Made by a program: the position numbers and the translations under genes
In this document: positions 6,415-11,264 of the stretch, piece after piece
Layout: each line of letters begins with the position of its first letter
Position numbering within the stretch: position 1 is the stretch's first letter
The notes under the pieces: model-generated
The model's database searches: none
What the model saw: only the letters and a program-made list of their open reading frames with translations
What the model was told of the DNA's origin: nothing
Origin: an uncultured Eggerthella sp.
Lineage (GTDB): Bacteria > Actinomycetota > Coriobacteriia > Coriobacteriales > Eggerthellaceae
DNA: 11,264 bases
Assembly (NCBI GenBank): GCA_900547965.1
Contig: URJE01000056.1
Coordinates: 1-11,264, forward strand
Direction of reading: 5' to 3'

Positions 6415-6488
6415 AGACGAACGGCGTACAAAGGACAGTTGCCGTCAAATAATCTCCACGTATCCTCCGCCCCCAAAAGCGGGAAATA

Positions 6489-6827
6489 CTACAGAACGTG
6501 CTCGCCCAAGTTCTTTCCACCCAGAATATGAATGTGAAGATGGAAAACCGTCTGGCCAGCATCTGCACCCGTATTTACCACAACACGGTAGCCAGATTCA
6601 TCGATGCCTTTGATCTTGGCGATTTCGGGAACACGAGCCATCAGCTGGCCCAGAAGATCTGCTGGAACCCCATCATCGAGTGAAGCGAAATGCTGCTTGG
6701 GAACGATGAGCGTATGAACGGGTGCTTCGGGAGCAATGTCATCGAACGCGTAGCAGACATCGTCCTCGTAGACTTTTTTAGAAGGAATAGCCCCTTCGAC
6801 AATGTTGCAAAACAGGCAATCGGCCAT
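6489..6827 (-). CDS. HIT family (HINT-type) nucleotide hydrolase
   Basis: Small dimeric hydrolase of the histidine triad superfamily, HINT branch, which cleaves nucleoside phosphoramidates and aminoacyl- or acyl-adenylates; the physiological substrate is usually unclear. At 112 residues it is standard size. It has CLFC (4-7) with His38 typical of bacterial HINT proteins, NTGADAGQTV (85-94) and the triad HLHIHIL (His96, His98, His100). His98 matches the catalytic nucleophile. The C-terminus GGKNLGEHVL is short but ordinary. The ATG at 6825-6827 is preceded by AAAGGA at good distance. An in-frame upstream extension would overlap that site and is rejected. It lies 56 nt after xseB on the same strand and 208 nt before ackA. 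Confidence 0.94.
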   Translation of the reverse strand: MADCLFCNIVEGAIPSKKVYEDDVCYAFDDIAPEAPVHTLIVPKQHFASLDDGVPADLLGQLMARVPEIAKIKGIDESGYRVVVNTGADAGQTVFHLHIHILGGKNLGEHVL

Positions 6828-6883
6828 GGTCGGTTCCTTTCGAATAGCCATGCGCACCGGCGCACGGAATGGACATATCAGGT

Positions 6884-7135
6884 TTACGCCTTCTGCAGCG
6901 TAGTGTCTACCACATCGTCATTTACAGGCACGCCAAGTTCGCCCTTCAAAACATCAACACGCTGCTGGGCGTTTTCCAAGCGACCGCGCAAAAAGCGGAT
7001 AAGCACGATTCCTCGCTCGTATTTGACAAGGCTTTCTTCAAGCTCGAGCTTGTTGCTTTCCAGAGCTTCCACAATCTGGCCAAGCTCGGTAATTGCCTCA
7101 CGGAACGTTAGATCGACATTTTGTTCTTCACTCAT
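6884..7135 (-). CDS. xseB: Exonuclease VII small subunit
   Basis: Small helical subunit that coats the coiled-coil of XseA in exonuclease VII, a bidirectional single-strand DNA exonuclease used in repair. The 83-residue product has the family pattern TFREAITELGQIVEALESN (10-28), followed by LELEESLVKYERGIVLIR and a second helix LENAQQRVDVL, all amphipathic helix. The ATG lies within the end of xseA and the two genes overlap by 8 nt (ATGAGTGA). GGAGGA 5 nt upstream sits inside the xseA coding sequence. This implies coupled translation of the two subunits. The short acidic tail (about residues 70-83) is ordinary. Confidence 0.94.
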   Translation of the reverse strand: MSEEQNVDLTFREAITELGQIVEALESNKLELEESLVKYERGIVLIRFLRGRLENAQQRVDVLKGELGVPVNDDVVDTTLQKA

Positions 7136-8813
7136 GGGAATCCTCCAATGAAAGTAATTCTGACAAACCGGAAGCCACTTCCCCCTCAACACGACAGGAA
7201 AGGGCACCATCTAATAGCTGAACCTCGACCAAATCGTCTGGCTGAACCTCGGTTACGCTGCGTAAAACACTTCCCTCTTCGTTACGCGCAATAGACCAAC
7301 CGCGCTCCAAAATATGCAGTGGCGAAAGGTCATTCAGGCGCGAGGCAGCCATAGCAGCCTCCGAATAATAGGAATCAAGCAGCGTTTTTCCCAAGCGCGA
7401 CAGCGACTCAACCCCTAAATCCACTTCATGCGTCGGTTTAGCCAACATGGCTTCTCCGCAAGCCTTCAGCGAAGCAGAGGCGCGCATGAGTTCGCTTTCA
7501 GCCACTTGCAAAGAAAACGGCAAGGACGCCTGCAGACGTGCTGTATACGACTCGACACGCTCCTGCTGAGACAAGGCGATGTGCGGGCCCAGTCGGTCTA
7601 AACGGTTTGCAAGCTGACCCAGGGCATCCGCAGAACTGCCAACCTGCAGCGCAGCGGCACGCTCCATGCGGTCTTGGTAAAGATCGAGCATGCGAGCGTC
7701 AGCTTCGTACATTGAAGCAGGATCACGCAAAACAGGGCGGGAAGCCATTGCGTCCAAATACTCAACCGAACGGTTGAGGCGATTGACCAAGCTTTTATCC
7801 ATGCGGGAAAGCAGCATATCCACCAATGAGTTCAACTCGGCAGAATCAGGCGACACAGCGAGAGCTGCCTGAGTTGGCGTAGACGCTCGGTAGTCCGACA
7901 CCATGTCGGCAATGGTGGTATCAGGCTCATGCCCAATGCCCGTAACTACAGGAACAGGACAAGCAACAATGGCACGGGCCAAGCCTTCATCATTGAAAGG
8001 CATAAAGCTTTCGAACGAACCACCGCCCCGCAAAAGCAGGATAACCTCAACACCGGCATCGCAAACCAGCTGCAGGGCATCAGTCATATCGCGCGCCGCA
8101 GTAGGCCCTTCAACGGGCACGCCAGCAACAACCATGCGCGCCAAAGGAAAACGCCGGCGAAAAGTTCGCAGGGCATCGTGTACTACTGCACCATTTGGAG
8201 AAGTAACAATGCCCACGGTAAGGGGAATGCGTGGAATAGGGCGTTTGCGAGATGCATCCATAAGCCCTTCAGCCTTTAGCTTTTCGGCCAACTGGGCCAC
8301 CTGCTGGCGGAGAGCCCCCTCACCAGCAAGCTTGATACCATAAACGTTGAAATCAAGTTTGCCAGAACGAGCGAATATGTTGAACTTGCCTGTTAATTCG
8401 ACCTTAGCGCCGATAAACAACTTCACACCGCTGGCTTGATAGCGGTTCTTCCACATCAGGCACGTCATAACCGCACCCTCATCTTTGACCGTGAAGTACA
8501 CGGCCTTGTAGCCAGGCTTATCGGAAAGTTCGCTGACTTCGCCCATTACATGAAACGTATGGTTCTTCAGAATGGAATTTGCAATATTGGTAACTTCAGT
8601 AACGGAAAGAATATCCGATTCCTTCTTTGGCGAGGAGGCGCTCCCTACTGAACCCGCAGCAAACCCAGGGTCGGCAGAACGGTACGTTGCCGCACGCGCC
8701 GCAGCGCTCTTGGCAGCCGCAACGACATCTTCGTGGGTTGGGGCAGCCTGTCCGCCTCGAGGCGAATCTATATAACCAAAACCGCTCATATCTGGCGTGT
8801 TGTCACGCGCCAT
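7128..8813 (-). CDS. xseA: Exonuclease VII large subunit
   Basis: Catalytic subunit of exonuclease VII, degrading single-stranded DNA in repair and recombination. At 561 residues it is longer than the usual 400-460. The extra length is mainly a low-complexity, Ala/Ser/Gly-rich N-terminus (about 1-66). The OB-fold begins at ILSVTEVTNI (68-77), with nucleic-acid-binding features to about 165. The catalytic core includes SPNGAVVHD (205-213), RGGGSFESF (262-270) and GHEPDTTIAD (294-303). Asp213, Arg262, His295, Asp298 and Asp303 correspond in order and spacing to E. coli Asp155, Arg205, His238, Asp241 and Asp246. A long coiled coil (about 330-490) and the C-terminal LHILERGWSI segment follow. The start ATG is 3 nt after the upstream peptidase stop and has only a weak GAGA ribosome-binding site, so translation may depend on re-initiation. 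Confidence 0.95.
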   Translation of the reverse strand: MARDNTPDMSGFGYIDSPRGGQAAPTHEDVVAAAKSAAARAATYRSADPGFAAGSVGSASSPKKESDILSVTEVTNIANSILKNHTFHVMGEVSELSDKPGYKAVYFTVKDEGAVMTCLMWKNRYQASGVKLFIGAKVELTGKFNIFARSGKLDFNVYGIKLAGEGALRQQVAQLAEKLKAEGLMDASRKRPIPRIPLTVGIVTSPNGAVVHDALRTFRRRFPLARMVVAGVPVEGPTAARDMTDALQLVCDAGVEVILLLRGGGSFESFMPFNDEGLARAIVACPVPVVTGIGHEPDTTIADMVSDYRASTPTQAALAVSPDSAELNSLVDMLLSRMDKSLVNRLNRSVEYLDAMASRPVLRDPASMYEADARMLDLYQDRMERAAALQVGSSADALGQLANRLDRLGPHIALSQQERVESYTARLQASLPFSLQVAESELMRASASLKACGEAMLAKPTHEVDLGVESLSRLGKTLLDSYYSEAAMAASRLNDLSPLHILERGWSIARNEEGSVLRSVTEVQPDDLVEVQLLDGALSCRVEGEVASGLSELLSLEDSHE

Positions 8814-8816
8814 GGG

Positions 8817-9485
8817 TTAATTCTCGTTATTAAATGCAGAGAGGTAATAGAGCAGCTGCAGAATCGAAACGAGGGCAGCAGCCACATAGGTAAAGGCGCA
8901 CGCACGAAGCACGTTCCAAGCACCGGCCTGTTCACCACCGGGAATACCCGTTTCGGCCATGTAGGACAACGCACGGCGACTAGCATTGAATTCCACAGGC
9001 AACGTAACGACCTGGAACAGGACTGCAAAAGCATAGAACACGATTGCCAAGGTCACCAAACCAGCCATATTCAAGAAGATGCCTACCAGAAGCAAAATAA
9101 ACCACGTATTGGTGGCAAATTCAACCACAGGAACAAGAGCGCCGCGTGCCTTCATGGGCGCATAACCCATTGCATACTGACATGCGTGACCCACCTCGTG
9201 GCACGCCGTAGCAGTAGCGGTGATAGAAGAGCCGTCAAAAACATCGTAAGAGAGCGTTACCGAATTGTCTTTAGGGTTAAAGAAATTCTGATCAGAACCA
9301 CCACGATGCACCTGCACGCCTTCAATTCCGTAATAGCTCAGCATGCCAACGGCAACCTGATAGCCCGTCATGTGGCTGGAATTGGGCACATGCGAATACT
9401 TCTTAATCTGATGATTAACATACCAGGTAGCAAACGCGCCAATCGCAACAGTAACAACCAGGATCAGCAAATAACTCATATGCAT
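8817..9485 (-). CDS. YugP-like membrane neutral zinc metallopeptidase
   Basis: Predicted membrane-embedded zinc peptidase of the B. subtilis YugP family (putative neutral zinc metallopeptidase); natural substrates are unknown. The 222-residue product has an N-terminal membrane segment (about 4-23) and the zinc/catalytic motif HEVGH (96-100). Two central hydrophobic spans follow (about 115-160), then PVEFNASRRAL (163-173) whose Glu165 is a likely third zinc ligand, and a C-terminal span (about 196-216). I chose the ATG at 9483-9485 because GGGAG (9494-9498) lies 8 nt upstream. A TTG at 9507-9509 would add eight polar residues, and an ATG at 9477-9479 would have a 14-nt spacer. It sits 60 nt after rnd and 3 nt before xseA, suggesting co-transcription with the nuclease genes; no functional tie to DNA repair is evident. 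Confidence 0.9.
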   Translation of the reverse strand: MHMSYLLILVVTVAIGAFATWYVNHQIKKYSHVPNSSHMTGYQVAVGMLSYYGIEGVQVHRGGSDQNFFNPKDNSVTLSYDVFDGSSITATATACHEVGHACQYAMGYAPMKARGALVPVVEFATNTWFILLLVGIFLNMAGLVTLAIVFYAFAVLFQVVTLPVEFNASRRALSYMAETGIPGGEQAGAWNVLRACAFTYVAAALVSILQLLYYLSAFNNEN

Positions 9486-9545
9486 TGGATGGTCTCCCAA
9501 TAAGCTCAAATTCGTACACTAAAGTTCAAAATAGGATAACGGCAT

Positions 9546-10703
9546 TTATTCCGCTGATTTGCGAGGACGATCGATAACCAAGTTTCCGTCATCGAGTCGT
9601 AAAGAAAACTCACCGTTCAGGAATGCGGAAAGCTCCTTGCCTACCACGCGATAGCGCCAACCAGTAAGCAATTCGCAATCTTCCTCATGGCCACGTGCAA
9701 GCTTCATGAGCTCATTTTGCGGAGCCAACGTTTGCGGAGCAATACGATTTTGACGAGCGCGTAGATGGACGATGGCGTTCATCAGATCTACCGCAATGTC
9801 GACGTTAGCCTCGCTCTTGTGGGCCTTCTGAACTACAGGAAGGTCCTCTTCTGGACATTCCAACCCGCATTTGATGCACTTCAGCACAATACGACCTTCA
9901 GCAGGACGCAAGCTTTCACGCATACCGCGCACCATGTACAACTCATCCAAGGTTCGGGCTTCACGGCGGCATGCCTCTACGATTTGCTCGTCAGAAACAA
10001 CCCATTTTCTCGGGATATTTGCTTTTTGGGCACGTTCTTCGCGCCAAGCAGCAAATTCCCGCGCTGCAGCAATTTGACGAGGAGTGAGTTGGTTTACGCG
10101 ACGCAGCTTGCGCCATCGCGTACGTGGATCGATTTCGTATTTTTTTGGATTGGATATTTCTGCAAACGCATCATCCAACCAGGAAAGACGACCCTTTTCC
10201 TTCAAGCGACTAACCATATCGCGATAGATCTTCGGCAGATAGGTAACATCGTCTGCAGCGTATTCCACCTGCGAGGCGGAAAGCGGCCTACGCGACCAAT
10301 CGGTAAACGAATCCTTTTTCGGCAGAGTAACCCCACAGAAGGTATGGACCAGCGAGGCGTACGATGCTTGCTGGGTTTTGCCCAACAATGCAGCAGCAAC
10401 CTGCGTATCGAACACCGGCGTGGGAACAACGCCCGTTTCGTGATACAAAATCTCGATATCCTGAGAAGAAGCGTGGAAAATCTTCATGATATTCGGGTCG
10501 GAAAGCGCTGGAGCCATCACCGACAGGTCACGAATTCCCAGCGGATCGATAATGGCAACTTCGCCTTCAATAGCGATCTGCACCAAACAGAGCTTTGCGT
10601 AGTACGTTTTCTCGCGCAAAAACTCGGTATCTATAGCCATATAGGGACTTTTGGCGCAGCGCTCCATAAAATCCCGTAAAGCAGCGTCGGTTTCGACGAG
10701 CAT
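9546..10703 (-). CDS. rnd: Ribonuclease D family 3'-5' exoribonuclease
   Basis: DEDDy-type exonuclease that trims 3' ends of tRNA precursors and other stable RNAs in the cytoplasm. The 385-residue protein is normal length. Exo I is IDTEF (24-28, Asp25 and Glu27), Exo II is FHASSQD (76-82, Asp82) and Exo III is YAADD (148-152, Tyr148 and Asp152), which together give the full metal-binding set. An HRDC domain starts near LTPRQIAAAREFAAWREERA (206-225) and a second C-terminal helical domain follows to about 370. Between them is an unusual CIKCGLEC cluster (276-283). The ATG at 10701-10703 follows AAGGG at a good distance. It is the first gene of the minus-strand run toward xseAB and diverges from the lipid kinase. 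Confidence 0.93.
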   Translation of the reverse strand: MLVETDAALRDFMERCAKSPYMAIDTEFLREKTYYAKLCLVQIAIEGEVAIIDPLGIRDLSVMAPALSDPNIMKIFHASSQDIEILYHETGVVPTPVFDTQVAAALLGKTQQASYASLVHTFCGVTLPKKDSFTDWSRRPLSASQVEYAADDVTYLPKIYRDMVSRLKEKGRLSWLDDAFAEISNPKKYEIDPRTRWRKLRRVNQLTPRQIAAAREFAAWREERAQKANIPRKWVVSDEQIVEACRREARTLDELYMVRGMRESLRPAEGRIVLKCIKCGLECPEEDLPVVQKAHKSEANVDIAVDLMNAIVHLRARQNRIAPQTLAPQNELMKLARGHEEDCELLTGWRYRVVGKELSAFLNGEFSLRLDDGNLVIDRPRKSAE

Positions 10704-10752
10704 TGAACACCCTTCATGTCGTTTTATCTAACAACACCCGCGGTTATGCTCA

Positions 10753-10805
10753 GCCCATGGGCGTTTCGCTCCGCAAGCGGTCATATCATGTACCATTGCA
10801 TGGTA
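10753..10805. promoter_or_regulatory. Cluster of palindromes in the rnd/lipid-kinase gap
   Basis: Three perfect dyads lie in a 117-nt divergent gap: GCCCATGGGC (10753-10762), CCGCAAGCGG (10771-10780) and TACCATTGCATGGTA (10791-10805, 6-bp arms with a 3-nt centre). The last ends 15 nt before the chosen GTG start of the lipid kinase. Promoter hexamers are not clear on either strand. An operator role is inferred from shape and position only. Confidence 0.3.
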
Positions 10806-10820
10806 ACAAAAGGGGTGACC

Positions 10821-11264
10821 GTGAAAGTACTCGTCATACATAATCTACGCTCTGGCCTCCGCAACGGCGCGGTATATGACTTCATGCGCAGTTACGCCGA
10901 GCAGGGCGACTCCGTTACCATTCGCTCTTTCGGACCGGATACTGAACTTGCGCCACTGCTCGAGGATGCCGCCGAATACGACTTCGTGGTAGCAAGCGGC
11001 GGCGATGGAACCATCGCTTCAGTGAGCTATGAGCTTCGCAACACAGGGATTCCCATCCTTCCCTTCCCTGCTGGTACCGCGAATCTCTTAGCGCTTAACC
11101 TGTTCGAGCCCAATGAATCGCACGCTCTGTGCAAATTGGTAGACGAAGCGCTTACGCTCGACTTCGACATGGGCGAAATCGAAGCAGCCGACGGCACAAA
11201 GCTTGGCTTCACCATCATGGCAGGGTGCGGCTACAAACCAGTGGTCAATCCGCATATAGCGTTT
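10821..11264 (+). CDS. Lipid/diacylglycerol kinase family protein (partial, runs off the edge)
   Basis: N-terminal 148 codons of a DAGK-catalytic-domain protein of the YegS/DgkB type. Such enzymes phosphorylate diacylglycerol or related lipids with ATP at the membrane face, often to recycle diacylglycerol into phospholipid synthesis. The nucleotide-binding GGDGT is at 60-64 in VASGGDGTIASV. The second family motif PFPAGTANLLALNL (81-94) follows at the normal distance. The frame is open to the window edge, so the C-terminal lipid-binding half is missing here. I chose the GTG at 10821 because AGGGG (10811-10815) lies 5 nt upstream. In-frame ATGs at 10800 and 10788 lack a ribosome-binding site but cannot be excluded. 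Other members of this fold include sphingosine kinase-like proteins, so the exact lipid is uncertain. Confidence 0.9.
   Translation, partial: MKVLVIHNLRSGLRNGAVYDFMRSYAEQGDSVTIRSFGPDTELAPLLEDAAEYDFVVASGGDGTIASVSYELRNTGIPILPFPAGTANLLALNLFEPNESHALCKLVDEALTLDFDMGEIEAADGTKLGFTIMAGCGYKPVVNPHIAF

Noticed and set aside
6281..6568. Upstream in-frame extension of ackA by about 96 codons
   Set aside because: It overlaps the end of the HIT gene, has no acetate kinase similarity, and a strong ribosome-binding site marks the TTG at 6280.
9765..10679. Plus-strand open frame of 304 codons antisense to rnd
   Set aside because: Shadow of a complete RNase D gene; the translation has no domain-like pattern.

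Overview
The window reads as chromosomal DNA of a low-redundancy, Gram-positive-type bacterium at roughly 50% G+C. The gene set is a short 330-residue Pta, a YugP-like membrane zinc peptidase, XseA/XseB, a HINT-type HIT protein, RNase D and a YegS/DgkB-like lipid kinase, plus a CaiA-like acyl-CoA dehydrogenase. It fits an anaerobic actinobacterium, most plausibly Coriobacteriia/Eggerthellales. That placement is inference from gene content and protein style; no rRNA or other decisive marker is present.

Layout, left to right. A family 2 glycosyltransferase (minus) and phosphate acetyltransferase pta (plus) diverge from a 127-nt gap. pta ends in a strong hairpin terminator. A second perfect hairpin ends the convergent acyl-CoA dehydrogenase gene (minus). 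That gene diverges from a short-chain dehydrogenase/reductase (plus) across a 469-nt AT-rich gap, the only long non-coding stretch. The gap holds a G8 tract, imperfect direct repeats, and a leader with a possible 19-codon ORF and two mutually exclusive stems. The SDR and acetate kinase ackA (minus) converge on a shared 15-bp bidirectional terminator. From there to about 10.7 kb everything runs on the minus strand in the order rnd - yugP-like - xseA - xseB - HIT - ackA. yugP/xseA are 3 nt apart and xseA/xseB overlap by 8 nt. A lipid kinase gene diverges from rnd and runs off the right edge.

Functionally, Pta and AckA together convert acetyl-CoA to acetate with ATP formation, the usual fermentative energy step. 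Here they lie on opposite strands about 2.8 kb apart. The dehydrogenase/SDR pair sits between them, so those two look like an accessory redox module of unknown substrate. The rnd-to-xseB block is RNA/DNA maintenance plus a membrane peptidase.

Most of the window is ordinary housekeeping DNA. I do not see a clearly new defence, mobile or biosynthetic system. The parts most worth a second look are the regulatory-looking gap at 3595-4063, the SDR that lacks the usual catalytic Asn, and the split pta/ackA arrangement.
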